DNA from: an uncultured Lachnospiraceae bacterium
GTDB taxonomy: Bacteria > Bacillota > Clostridia > Lachnospirales > Lachnospiraceae
Direction of reading: 5' to 3'
Length of the DNA: 64,000 nt
NCBI GenBank assembly: GCA_910576815.1
Contig: CAJTKA010000011.1
Location: forward strand, 21,129-85,128
A program made the position numbers and the translations under genes. Of this stretch, positions 8,701-16,914 are shown piece after piece (position 1 is the first letter of the stretch; each line of letters opens with the position of its first letter). The notes under the pieces were generated by a model, which had not been told where the DNA came from, searched no databases, and saw nothing but the letters and a program-made list of their open reading frames with translations.

Positions 8701-11283
8701 CTATTTTCTACGCGCTGCCAACGCCTCTTTCTCCACCGTAATCAGAATGGTATCTTTGGCCTCTACCTGATCGGAGAGGATCAGTTTTGCGGACAGCGTT
8801 TCCACATGCTTCTGAATATAACGCTTCAAGGGTCTCGCACCATACACGGGATCGTAGGCATTATCCACGATGAACTGCGCCGCCTCGGGAGAAAGCTCGA
8901 TAGACAACTCTCTATCCGCCAGCCGCCTGTTTAAATCCGCCACGATCAGGCCAATGATGCCGCTGATATTGTCCTTTGTCAAAGGCTTGAACAGTATCGT
9001 TTCATCCAGACGGTTCAAAAATTCCGGCCGGAAATGGCTGCGCAGATCGCCCATCACCAGACTTTCCGCCTCCTCCGTGATCGCTCCCTGCGCGTCGATC
9101 CCTTCCAACAGATACTCTGCGCCAATGTTGGAGGTCATGATGAGGATGGTATTTTTGAAATCCACCGTCCTGCCCTGTGAATCCGTAATACGACCGTCGT
9201 CCAGCACCTGCAGGAGCACATTGAAGACATCGGGATGAGCTTTCTCGATCTCATCAAACAGCACCACCGAGTATGGTTTTCTTCTGACCGCTTCGGTCAA
9301 TTGTCCACCTTCCTCATAACCCACATATCCGGGAGGCGCCCCTACCAGCCTGGAAACGGAATGTTTCTCCATATATTCGCTCATATCGATGCGGACCATA
9401 TTCGTCTCGTCGTCAAAGAGCGAGGCCGCCAGCGCCTTGGCCAGTTCCGTCTTACCCACGCCTGTAGGACCGAGGAACAGGAAGGAGCCGATGGGTTTGG
9501 TGGGATCCTTGATCCCTGCCTTGGAGCGAATGATCGCATCCGTTACCTTTGTCACGCCCTCATCCTGTCCAATCACCCGCTTATGCAGCTCCTCGTCCAG
9601 ATGCAGCGTCTTGTTGCGCTCGCTCTCCGTCAGCTTCGCCACCGGGATGCCCGTCCAGCGGGAGATGATCTTGGCGATCTCCTCATCGGACACACTCTGA
9701 TGCACCAGGGAAAGCTCCTCCTCCCCGACACGCTCCTCCTCGATCTCCAGCTGCTTTTTCAGGTTAGGCAGCTTTCCGTAGCTTAATTCCGCCGCTTTCT
9801 CATAGTCACCGTCGCGCTGTGCAATCTGGATCTGGCTGTTTACTTCGTCGATTTCTTCACGGATCTTCGACAGCTTTTCGACAGACGCCTTTTCATTCTC
9901 CCACTGCGCCATGCGGTTTTTCAGTTCTTCTTTCAGCTCCGCCAGCTCCTTTTGCAGATTGGCAAGACGTTCGCGGCTTAAATTGTCGTCCTCTTTTTTC
10001 AGAGCGGTTTCTTCTATTTCCAACTGCATGACCCTGCGCTGCAGCTCATCAAGCTCCGTCGGCATGGAGTCAAGCTCCGTCTTGATGAGCGCGCAGGCCT
10101 CATCCACCAGATCGATTGCCTTATCGGGCAGGAAACGGTCGGAAATATAGCGGTTGGAGAGCACCGCCGCGCTCACCAGCGCATTGTCCATGATTTTCAC
10201 GCCGTGGTAGACCTCGTAGCGCTCCTTCAGTCCGCGCAGGATGGAAATGGTGTCCTCCACCGTAGGCTCATCTACCATCACCGGCTGGAACCGCCTTGCA
10301 AGCGCGGCATCTTTCTCGATATATTGGCGGTATTCATCCAACGTCGTCGCACCGATACAATGCAGTTCGCCCCTTGCCAGCATGGGCTTTAACATATTGC
10401 CCGCATCCATGGCGCCATCCGTTTTGCCCGCGCCCACGATCAGATGCAGCTCGTCGATGAAAAGGATGATCTGACCGTCGCTGTTCTTGACATCTTCCAA
10501 CACCGCTTTCAGACGCTCCTCAAATTCACCTCGGTACTTGGCTCCCGCAACGAGCGCCCCCATATCCAGGGAGAAAATCTTCTTATCTTTTAAGCCCTCC
10601 GGCACATCGCCTCTGACGATCCGCTGCGCAAGCCCTTCCGCGACAGCAGTCTTGCCCACGCCCGGTTCGCCGATCAATACGGGGTTATTTTTGGTCTTAC
10701 GGGAAAGGATGCGGATCACGTTGCGGATCTCGCTGTCGCGCCCGATCACCGGGTCGAGCTTCTGATTCCTCGCTCTCTCCACCAGATCCTGCCCGTATTT
10801 TTCCAGCGTATCATAGGTTGCCTCCGGATTGTCCGTCGTCACACGCTGATTGCCGCGCACCGTGGAGAGTGCCTGCAAAAACCGCTCCCTCGTGATGCCA
10901 AACTCCCGAAAGATCTCCTTGATCTCCTTATTTGGATGCTTTAGCATGGCCAGAAAAAGATGCTCCACCGACACATACTCGTCGCCAAGCGCCTTGGCCT
11001 CGTCCTCCGCACCGATCAGGGCCTTATTTAAGTCCTGGCCGATGAAAATCTGTCCACCCTGCACCTTGGTGCGTTTGGCCAGAGCCTGCTCCACTCGGTT
11101 TACATAATATTCTTTCTGAATCTCCATCTTTTCGATCAGCTTGAGGATCAGACTGTCGTCAATGGTGAGCAGACTGTATAACAAGTGTTCCTGCTCAATC
11201 TCCTGATTGCCGTACTCGTAGGCCAGCTTCTCGCAGCGCTCTACCGCCTGTATGGATTTTTGAGTAAATTTCGTTAAGTTCAT
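8701..11283 (-). CDS. clpB: ClpB disaggregase (HSP100)
   Basis: 860 residues, full length. The N-terminal Clp repeat domain is followed by AAA+ domain 1 (Walker [15 protein letters not shown], Walker [10 protein letters not shown]), a long coiled-coil middle domain (about 400-525) and AAA+ domain 2 ([25 protein letters not shown]). Presence of the middle domain distinguishes ClpB from ClpA/C. It works with DnaK to solubilise aggregated proteins in the cytoplasm. The ribosome site GGGAGG lies ahead of ATG 11283. A CIRCE element and an embedded promoter upstream show HrcA-type heat-shock control. Its 5' leader (about 11300-11330) can form two small hairpins. Confidence 0.97.
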   Translation of the reverse strand: MNLTKFTQKSIQAVERCEKLAYEYGNQEIEQEHLLYSLLTIDDSLILKLIEKMEIQKEYYVNRVEQALAKRTKVQGGQIFIGQDLNKALIGAEDEAKALGDEYVSVEHLFLAMLKHPNKEIKEIFREFGITRERFLQALSTVRGNQRVTTDNPEATYDTLEKYGQDLVERARNQKLDPVIGRDSEIRNVIRILSRKTKNNPVLIGEPGVGKTAVAEGLAQRIVRGDVPEGLKDKKIFSLDMGALVAGAKYRGEFEERLKAVLEDVKNSDGQIILFIDELHLIVGAGKTDGAMDAGNMLKPMLARGELHCIGATTLDEYRQYIEKDAALARRFQPVMVDEPTVEDTISILRGLKERYEVYHGVKIMDNALVSAAVLSNRYISDRFLPDKAIDLVDEACALIKTELDSMPTELDELQRRVMQLEIEETALKKEDDNLSRERLANLQKELAELKEELKNRMAQWENEKASVEKLSKIREEIDEVNSQIQIAQRDGDYEKAAELSYGKLPNLKKQLEIEEERVGEEELSLVHQSVSDEEIAKIISRWTGIPVAKLTESERNKTLHLDEELHKRVIGQDEGVTKVTDAIIRSKAGIKDPTKPIGSFLFLGPTGVGKTELAKALAASLFDDETNMVRIDMSEYMEKHSVSRLVGAPPGYVGYEEGGQLTEAVRRKPYSVVLFDEIEKAHPDVFNVLLQVLDDGRITDSQGRTVDFKNTILIMTSNIGAEYLLEGIDAQGAITEEAESLVMGDLRSHFRPEFLNRLDETILFKPLTKDNISGIIGLIVADLNRRLADRELSIELSPEAAQFIVDNAYDPVYGARPLKRYIQKHVETLSAKLILSDQVEAKDTILITVEKEALAARRK

Positions 11284-11365
11284 AGCAGCCTCCCTTCTGT
11301 GCAGATGGTCTGCACAAAGCCTTATTTAAGGCTTATTGTTCTGCTTTTCTTTCACTTACACCATC

Positions 11366-11408
11366 ACATTACATCGGATTGTTAGCACTGTCAAGAGGTG
11401 AGTGCTAA
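11366..11408 (-). promoter_or_regulatory. CIRCE operator overlapping the clpB promoter
   Basis: TTAGCACTG (11382-11390), a 9-bp spacer and GAGTGCTAA (11400-11408) match the HrcA operator TTAGCACTC-N9-GAGTGCTAA with one mismatch. On the minus strand a perfect -35 TTGACA (11394-11389) sits inside the element, with 17 bp to the -10 TAATGT (11371-11366). HrcA bound here would block RNA polymerase directly. Confidence 0.93.
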
Positions 11409-11552
11409 TAAATTTATAAAATCTTTTGGACTTTTTACTTTGGCAACTGCCGGTTGATTTCATGTTTCCGGGGACAGTCTGATTCGCAAACGCGTTGTTT
11501 GTCATTCACGGATCATTTATGCTATATTTCAAATAGAAAGGTGGAAGGGCAT

Positions 11553-11660
11553 ATGCCGGAAAAAAGAGAAATCGGGAAAAGAATCACCTTTTTCAGAAAA
11601 GCGAAAGGGATGACACAGCGAGAACTTGCTGACCGTCCGGCGGTCAGCGCCAGCGGATCG
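11553..11660 (+). pseudogene. 5' remnant of an XRE-family regulator gene
   Basis: GAAAGGTGG precedes ATG 11553. The first 27 or so residues ([20 protein letters not shown]) are the opening helices of a Cro/C1-type HTH domain. After LAD the frame runs out of register into DNA that encodes an ABC transporter in another frame, so the repressor is cut off before its recognition helix. The junction lies near 11634-11645. No function is expected from this fragment. Confidence 0.75.
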
Positions 11661-11938
11661 CGATTGCCCGTGCATTTATCAGAAATGCGCCCATTCTACT
11701 GCTTGATGAGGCAACGTCGGCGCTGGATGCGGAAAGCGAGCTGCTTGTGCAGAAAGGAATCGAGGATCTTATGGGCGGCCAGACGACGCTTGTCGTGGCT
11801 CACAGATTGTCCACGATCGAAAAGGCGGTTATGATTTACGTCATAGAGGGCGGAAACATATGCGAAAAAGGAAAGCACGCTGAACTGGTGGAACAGGGCG
11901 GGGTGTATGGAAGGCTGGCGGCGTTGTCGGGGTTGTAA
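11636..11938 (+). pseudogene. 3' remnant of an ABC transporter ATPase gene
   Basis: In the frame of 11636 the DNA reads [14 protein letters not shown], then [12 protein letters not shown] (Walker B and D loop), VVAHRLSTI (H loop) and a normal C-terminus with a stop at 11938. This is the last 100 residues of an MsbA-type exporter ATPase, starting exactly at the signature motif. The membrane domain and Walker A are absent and there is no start codon in a suitable place, so it is a relic. Its sequence differs from the intact exporters at 20215-23867. Confidence 0.8.
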
Positions 11939-11967
11939 GGCACTTACGGCACGCCGCAAAACCCGCT

Positions 11968-13338
11968 CTATTCCCCCTTCGGTCCCTTCCTGCCATACCC
12001 CGTTACCACCGCCACTGCTAAGATCACCAGCATACACAGGGAATAATAATTCACAAAGGGCACCGAACCGGGCGCAACCGCCATCCCCTCAAACTGTGCG
12101 GACAACTGCGCGGGAATCACACAGTGTACCGTCCACGGCGCCAGAAAGCAAAACACGCAGCCTGTGCAGTCCATCAAATTCGCTCGACGATATCGGTTTA
12201 CGCCCGCCTTTTCCCCGATCTCATGGATCAGATCGCCGAGCGCCACGATCGCCACAGAAATAACACCCGTTACCATACTCAAAATACCCACCGACAGCAC
12301 AATGGTCGCCTCCGTGCTGCGCTCCGTCTTCGCCAGCCGCGAAAGCAATGTGCCCACATCTTCAAAGAAGCCGCCGCGCTCCAGCACGCCCAGCAGGGCA
12401 AACACACCGATCAGCATCGCCACCGTTCCCGCCGTCCCGGTAACCGCCTCAATCATCACACCCGTTACGGAAAAGCCGCCGGGAAAGGCAACCAGATCCT
12501 CCACCTTGTAGATCCCGGACAACAGCCCTGCCACGATCCCCGAAAGGATTCCCCACGACAGAGCAGTGATCAGATGTTTTCTCATCATGCACAGCACAAT
12601 GATCACCACGGGCACGATCAGCATGATCAGGCTCAACGGTCTTACGGTAACATCCGTTATTCCACTATTGGAAGCTCCTTTCGTCGTCTTTGCAAACAAG
12701 AGAAACAAAAGCAATGCCCCCGCCGCCGCAGGCAGGCTGTAACGCGTCCTGGTCTTTACCACAGTCCCCAGATCCGCATGCTGTGTGGCCGAAGAGGCGA
12801 TGGTGGTATCCGAGATCGGGCCCAGGTTATCGCCAAAGGCCGCTCCCGACACAATGGCGCCTATCATAAATTCCGGCGCTGCCCCTGCCATCACGCCCAC
12901 CGGGAACAGGATCGGAATCACTACGAAATAGGTGCCCACCGAAGTTCCCGTGGCAAACGCCAGCAGACAGGTGATCAGAAAACTTGCCGCCACGAACAGT
13001 CTGCCCGTAAAACCCGCTTCCACCACATAATAGGCGATCGTCTGCACCACGCCGCTTGCCGAGATCAATTTTCCGGAAACCGCCGCCAGGATCACTGCCA
13101 GCACAATCACGCCAAACATGGGCTTACTCAAGCCGTGCACCAGCGCTTCGCCATATGCTTTTTCATCCTTTGTAAAAATAACGCCCGTTATAAGTGCTGT
13201 AAAAAAGGCCAGCACATAGCCGTTGACATTGGACTGGCCGAGCGCCGCCCACAAGATCATCAATGCCGCCGCAAGCAGCGGCGCAAAACTCCCAAGCTTT
13301 CCGAAGTGATATTCGATTCTCCCTTTTGTCTGTTCCAT
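11968..13338 (-). CDS. NhaC-type Na+/H+ antiporter family protein
   Basis: 456 residues with about 11-12 hydrophobic helices and no extramembrane domain. Signature stretches are LAFATGTSVGTYFVVIPILFP and GAAFGDNLGPISDTTIASS, typical of the NhaC group, whose members exchange protons for sodium or an organic substrate across the membrane. It is convergent with the ABC remnant. Substrate specificity (Na+/H+, malate/lactate or an amino acid) cannot be read from the sequence. Confidence 0.85.
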   Translation of the reverse strand: MEQTKGRIEYHFGKLGSFAPLLAAALMILWAALGQSNVNGYVLAFFTALITGVIFTKDEKAYGEALVHGLSKPMFGVIVLAVILAAVSGKLISASGVVQTIAYYVVEAGFTGRLFVAASFLITCLLAFATGTSVGTYFVVIPILFPVGVMAGAAPEFMIGAIVSGAAFGDNLGPISDTTIASSATQHADLGTVVKTRTRYSLPAAAGALLLFLLFAKTTKGASNSGITDVTVRPLSLIMLIVPVVIIVLCMMRKHLITALSWGILSGIVAGLLSGIYKVEDLVAFPGGFSVTGVMIEAVTGTAGTVAMLIGVFALLGVLERGGFFEDVGTLLSRLAKTERSTEATIVLSVGILSMVTGVISVAIVALGDLIHEIGEKAGVNRYRRANLMDCTGCVFCFLAPWTVHCVIPAQLSAQFEGMAVAPGSVPFVNYYSLCMLVILAVAVVTGYGRKGPKGE

Positions 13339-13411
13339 ACGTTTCTCCTATTTCCAAGCCTGCTCTAGCGATGCCGCCAGACCGTCTTTCCCACGCTCAG
13401 GCAACCGCCGT

Positions 13412-13798
13412 TTACAGCAGCCCCCGCAGCTCCTGGTGAATCTTTCCATTGGAAGCCACAACGCTGCCTCTTTTCACAAATCCCGGCGCTTCCCCCGCAA
13501 AGTTCGTGACCTGTCCGCCTGCTTTTTTTACCAAAAGCTGTCCCGCCGCAAAATCCCACGGGCTTAAGCGCGGCTCGAAAAAGCCTCCCGTGCGCCCGCA
13601 GGCCACATAAGCCAGATCCATGGCCGCCGTTCCCGTCCTGCGGATATCCTGCGCCCTGTCAAACACGCGGCGGATGCGCTGAAAATTTTCATCCGCCACC
13701 TCCCTGTCATACGGAGAAGTGCCCACGGTAATGATGGTCTCGCTCAAGGTTTCGGCCTCCGACACATGAATCAGCGCAATGATTTCCTGAATTTCCAT
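13412..13798 (-). CDS. inositol monophosphatase family protein, internally deleted
   Basis: 128 residues, about half the normal 260. The first ten residues (MEIQEIIALI) look like an ordinary IMPase start with an AAAGGA ribosome site, but the next residue belongs to the second half of the fold: HVSEAETLSETII, GTAAMDLAYVACGRTGGFFE and LSPWDFAAGQLLVKKAGG. The missing middle would carry the metal-binding Glu and the DPIDGT motif, so catalysis is not possible. The frame is preserved, which suggests an in-frame deletion of about 120 codons. It lies between nhaC and the CNB gene on the same strand. Confidence 0.75.
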   Translation of the reverse strand: MEIQEIIALIHVSEAETLSETIITVGTSPYDREVADENFQRIRRVFDRAQDIRRTGTAAMDLAYVACGRTGGFFEPRLSPWDFAAGQLLVKKAGGQVTNFAGEAPGFVKRGSVVASNGKIHQELRGLL

Positions 13799-13869
13799 GT
13801 TATACTATCCTTTCCCCTCTGTCTGCCGCCATACTTCATCTTCCCTTACACGTCCTGATCTCAGGGCTT

Positions 13870-14355
13870 TTACGGTGTATAATGCAGGCCGCCTACGCTG
13901 TACTGCATGATCTTCTGACGGATCTCCTCCGTCCTTCTTTTATTGGTGTCATTCTTATCGTAGAGATCATCCAAAAGCAGGCTGATATTTTTCTGCATCA
14001 CCGTGCTGGTATGCACCATATTTTTCATGATGTCAATGGCATTTCTCGGGTTATTCTGAATAAATTCCTCCAGATAGTCCCTGGTAATGCGCATCAACAA
14101 AACCTCGTCGAAAGCAACCACCGTATAGATGGATGGCTGCTCGGAAAGCACATTGAGTTCTCCGAAACACTTGGATTTTGAGTAAATACCGATTAAATGC
14201 TCATCCCGCGCTCCATATCTTATGTAAATCTCTACAGAACCGGAGACCACCTTATACATCTCATCGTAGTTCTTCCCTTCCCGCAGGATTACGTCTCCTG
14301 CCTGAAATTTCACCATCTTAGCGTTTTCTGAATCAACACCGCCCATTTTATCCAT
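13870..14355 (-). CDS. cyclic-nucleotide-binding-domain protein without HTH
   Basis: 161 residues from ATG 14355, chosen because AAAGGAT is 7 nt upstream and a promoter lies at 14420-14448; the longer frame from 14490 would begin upstream of that promoter. A cNMP beta-barrel domain is seen (FQAGDVILREGKNYDEMYKV, the short helix motif CFGELNVLSEQPSIYTVVA). After the C helix come only about 40 charged residues and no DNA-binding domain, so it is not a Crp-type regulator. It may be a signal-binding regulator of a partner protein. The canonical Arg for cAMP phosphate is not evident, so the ligand is uncertain. Confidence 0.75.
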   Translation of the reverse strand: MDKMGGVDSENAKMVKFQAGDVILREGKNYDEMYKVVSGSVEIYIRYGARDEHLIGIYSKSKCFGELNVLSEQPSIYTVVAFDEVLLMRITRDYLEEFIQNNPRNAIDIMKNMVHTSTVMQKNISLLLDDLYDKNDTNKRRTEEIRQKIMQYSVGGLHYTP

Positions 14356-14419
14356 CGTCGATCCTTTCTCTAACCTGTTTACGTGTTCTGCAGCCAATCC
14401 TCTTTGCCGCTCTATCAAT

Positions 14420-14448
14420 ATCATAGCGCCTCGCCATAGTTCTAGCAA
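14420..14448 (-). promoter_or_regulatory. promoter of the CNB gene
   Basis: On the minus strand TTGCTA (14448-14443), 17 bp, TATGAT (14425-14420). It starts transcription about 60 nt before ATG 14355 and lies downstream of the hairpin at 14503-14541, so the gene need not depend on the upstream promoter. Confidence 0.55.
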
Positions 14449-14495
14449 GTTATTTTCTTTCGCGCAAACGGGAATGCCCGCTTTCATCACTCCCT

Positions 14496-14628
14496 AAAAA
14501 CAGCGGTACGGACGATCACACATGGCGATCATCCGTACCGCAACCCCTTTTACACTGCCTGTCAAATCCTACTGTATGGTAAAGTAAAACTTTATCAGGT
14601 CAATTTTGCTACCTACACTATGTAGTCC
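14496..14628 (-). ncRNA. candidate small RNA or terminated leader
   Basis: A strong promoter (14635-14663) is followed about 130 nt later by a strong intrinsic terminator (14503-14541, with five T). Between them there is no gene-sized frame; the only start codon gives a 12-residue frame inside the terminator stem. The RNA would also contain the inverted repeats TAAAG/CTTTA and CTACA/TGTAG. It could be a free small RNA or an attenuated leader of the CNB gene. No known RNA family is recognised. Confidence 0.4.
14503..14541 (-). terminator. intrinsic terminator
   Basis: 15-bp arms (14503-14517 and 14527-14541) with one G-U position and a 9-nt loop, followed on the minus strand by TTTTT (14500-14496). 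It ends the short transcript started at 14628. Confidence 0.75.
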
Positions 14629-14634
14629 TAATTA

Positions 14635-14663
14635 ATATTAACACCTCTATCTGGAAAAGTCAA
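14635..14663 (-). promoter_or_regulatory. sigma-A promoter of the short transcript
   Basis: TTGACT (14663-14658), 17 bp, TAATAT (14640-14635) on the minus strand, close to consensus. Downstream of bioY's terminator, so it begins an independent transcript. Confidence 0.7.
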
Positions 14664-14696
14664 TATCGCTTTACGATTCCTGAATTTTTCTCCCAT

Positions 14697-14748
14697 AAAA
14701 AAGCGGCAGTTTCACGCTCTTATAATCCGCGAGCCCCAAACCGCCGTT
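14697..14748 (-). terminator. terminator downstream of bioY
   Basis: Imperfect stem between 14701-14719 and 14731-14748 (AACGGCGGTTT pairing with AAACTGCCGCTT), followed by six T on the minus strand. Situated 60-110 nt after the bioY stop codon. Confidence 0.6.
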
Positions 14749-14806
14749 TTGTCATTCCTTTGAATGCCGCCGTTTGCATTATTTTCGCGGCTTCTCTTTG
14801 CCGCCG

Positions 14807-15457
14807 CTACTCTCCCATGATGCCTGCAAGCCGTTTGCGCAGAAGATTTCCCAGCGAGAGCGCAAGCATCATCTTAACGATATCCGGTATCAGGAAGGGA
14901 ATCACGCACCAGCCAAGCACCGTTCCCAGGCTGACAGGCCCGGTCTGCCGCAGATACACCACCATAAACCACGCCGTACCGACGGAAAGATAGGTGATCA
15001 TGCCAAGGATCATGCCGAGCAGCTGCGCCCACAATTTCCTGCCAAACAGCCTCTCCATCAGCCACATGATCAACCCGGCAAAAATGAAACCGATTATGTA
15101 ACCGCCCGTCGTATTCAAAAGGACACCGATGCCGCCCTTAAATCCCGCAAACACCGGAATCCCGACTGCACCTAACAACACATAAACCACGATCGACAGC
15201 GTGCCGCGCCTGCCGCCCAGCACTGACACCGCAAGAAACACCGCGAAGGTCTGCAGCGTAAAAGGCACTACCGTCGGAACCGAGATCCAAGAACAGATCG
15301 CAATCAACACTGCAAATACGGCTGTATATGCCATGTCGTAGGTTTTTCCCCTGCCTGTCCTCCGCGCCTGTGCCGTTTCTGTCTTCGACGCTGCCATCAT
15401 ACCGCGCACCGTTTCCGCCTGCGCTCCTGCTGCTTCCTTCTGTGTCTGTGTTTTCAT
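14807..15457 (-). CDS. bioY: biotin transporter substrate-binding component BioY
   Basis: 216 residues from ATG 15457, which has GAGGGAGG about 8 nt upstream; the frame extends further but the extra 24 residues precede the ribosome site. A Lys/Gln-rich N-terminal tail of 40 residues is unusual for BioY. Six hydrophobic helices follow, with the family motifs FTLQTFAVFLAVSVLGGRRG and GIPVFAGFKGGIGVLLNTTGGYIIGF. BioY is the membrane S-component that binds biotin for an ECF transporter; no EcfAT genes are adjacent, so it would share a general energising module. A BirA-type operator lies at its promoter. Confidence 0.93.
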   Translation of the reverse strand: MKTQTQKEAAGAQAETVRGMMAASKTETAQARRTGRGKTYDMAYTAVFAVLIAICSWISVPTVVPFTLQTFAVFLAVSVLGGRRGTLSIVVYVLLGAVGIPVFAGFKGGIGVLLNTTGGYIIGFIFAGLIMWLMERLFGRKLWAQLLGMILGMITYLSVGTAWFMVVYLRQTGPVSLGTVLGWCVIPFLIPDIVKMMLALSLGNLLRKRLAGIMGE

Positions 15458-15519
15458 CTGTCGTTCCTCCCTCGTCATCTCTGATAGATTTTTCTTGGCT
15501 TTCCATCTTTTCTGAGGGT

Positions 15520-15573
15520 ATCCTATCACAGATTTTTCTAATTGTCAACCTTGTTATATATTCGGTTAACAAT
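15520..15573 (-). promoter_or_regulatory. BirA operator overlapping the bioY promoter
   Basis: TTGTCAACC (15542-15550), 13 bp and GGTTAACAA (15564-15572) form an inverted repeat that matches the Firmicutes biotin-repressor box. On the minus strand the -35 TTGACA (15548-15543) lies within the left half and the -10 TAGGAT (15525-15520) follows after 17 bp. This predicts repression of bioY by the biotin-protein ligase when biotin is plentiful. Confidence 0.88.
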
Positions 15574-15669
15574 TGACTTTTCTTCTAGCAGTTCCTTTCT
15601 CTTTCGCTCCCTATTTCTCAGACTTATCCTTCTTCCGCTCCATTCCGTCTTCATGGCATTTTCCGCGGT

Positions 15670-16839
15670 CTACATTCCTGCCTTCATGCCCCGCAGCCGC
15701 TCCACGATCTCCCTGACTGCCTCCACTGTCCTGTCAAGCTCCTCGAGCGTATTCTCCTCCGAAAGGGTAAGGCGCAGGGAACCGCGGGCTTCCTCATAGG
15801 ACAGTCCGATGGCCAGAAGCACATGGGAGGGGTCGCTTGCCCCCGATGTGCAGGCTGAGCCTCCCGAGGCGCAGATGCCTTTTTGATCCAAAAGGATGAG
15901 CAGAGACTCCCCTTCGATATCACGGAAGCAGAAATGGGCGCTGCCCGGAAGTCTGTCGCGTTTTGGTCCGTTCAATCTGCTGTGCGGGATCTTTATCAGC
16001 ACGCTGTCGATCAAGTGATCCCGCAGGGCGCATTCACGCTCCATTCTTTGCTCTAAGGTCTCGCCCGCAAGGGCTGCCGCCTTGCCAAAGCCCACGATAC
16101 CGGGCACATTCAGGGTGCCTGCCCGTCGTCCTCTCTCCTGCGCGCCGCCGTGTAAAAGAGGCGACAACCGCAGGTTTTCGCGGCAATAAAGGATGCCCAC
16201 CCCTTTGGGACCGCCCAGCTTATGGCCGCTGGCGGAAAGCAGATCGATCCCCAGCTCCTCCACGGAAAGGGGGATATGGCCGTAAGCCTGCACCGCGTCC
16301 GTATGAAAAAGTGCGCCCTGCCCGTGCGCGATCGCGCTCAGCTGCGCCAAAGGCTCCAGCGTGCCGATCTCATTGTTGGCCGCCATGATGGAAACCAGAA
16401 CGGTATCCGGGCGAACCGCCTTCTCTAACGTTTCAGGCAGCACCTTCCCCTCTGCATCCACAGGCAGATAAGTGACCGCATAGCCCTGCTTTTCCAGATA
16501 CTTGCAGGTATGCAGCACGGCGTGGTGCTCGATGGCGCTCACAACGATGTGTTTTCCTCTCTCCGCATAAGACTCCGCCACAGAGCGCAGCGCCCAGTTA
16601 TCGGACTCCGTGCCGCCGCCCGTAAAAAAGATTTCTGTCGGCTTTGCGCCAATCAGCGCGGCTGCCTGCTCTCTGGCCAGACGCACCGCCCGCTTTGCCT
16701 CTCCCGCAAAGCCGTAAATGGCGGAGGGGTTCGCATAGCTCTCCCGCAAGTAGGGAAGCATCTCCTGCAAGACCTCCTCCTTCATGCGCATGGTCGCCGC
16801 ATGATCAAGATATATTCTGTGGTTTCTATCAGTTTCCAT
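15670..16839 (-). CDS. cysteine desulfurase, class V aminotransferase (NifS/IscS type)
   Basis: 389 residues from ATG 16839, preceded by AAAGGAATTAGGG. The protein starts at IYLDHAATMRM, the usual N-terminal motif. PLP site: TDAVQAYGHIPL and the Schiff-base Lys in SASGHKLGGPKG; catalytic Cys in GGSACTSG; RAGTLNVPGI near the substrate site. It takes sulfur from cysteine for Fe-S clusters, thiamine or tRNA thiolation. No iscU or thiI gene follows, so the acceptor is not indicated by context. The PatB-type lyase gene lies 75 bp upstream. Confidence 0.93.
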   Translation of the reverse strand: METDRNHRIYLDHAATMRMKEEVLQEMLPYLRESYANPSAIYGFAGEAKRAVRLAREQAAALIGAKPTEIFFTGGGTESDNWALRSVAESYAERGKHIVVSAIEHHAVLHTCKYLEKQGYAVTYLPVDAEGKVLPETLEKAVRPDTVLVSIMAANNEIGTLEPLAQLSAIAHGQGALFHTDAVQAYGHIPLSVEELGIDLLSASGHKLGGPKGVGILYCRENLRLSPLLHGGAQERGRRAGTLNVPGIVGFGKAAALAGETLEQRMERECALRDHLIDSVLIKIPHSRLNGPKRDRLPGSAHFCFRDIEGESLLILLDQKGICASGGSACTSGASDPSHVLLAIGLSYEEARGSLRLTLSEENTLEELDRTVEAVREIVERLRGMKAGM

Positions 16840-16914
16840 CCCTAATTCCTTTGTTTTACTTTCGTTTCGGCAATGTCCGATCTCGTTACAACATTGGCAT
16901 AACATAAAGGAATT

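Noticed and set aside
12124..13368. 414-codon plus-strand frame
   Set aside because: Antisense to nhaC, with Gln/His/Arg-rich composition typical of a shadow of a hydrophobic protein.
14355..14490. Longer start for the cyclic-nucleotide-binding protein
   Set aside because: The extra 45 codons would begin next to a terminator and upstream of a good promoter, and have no ribosome site.
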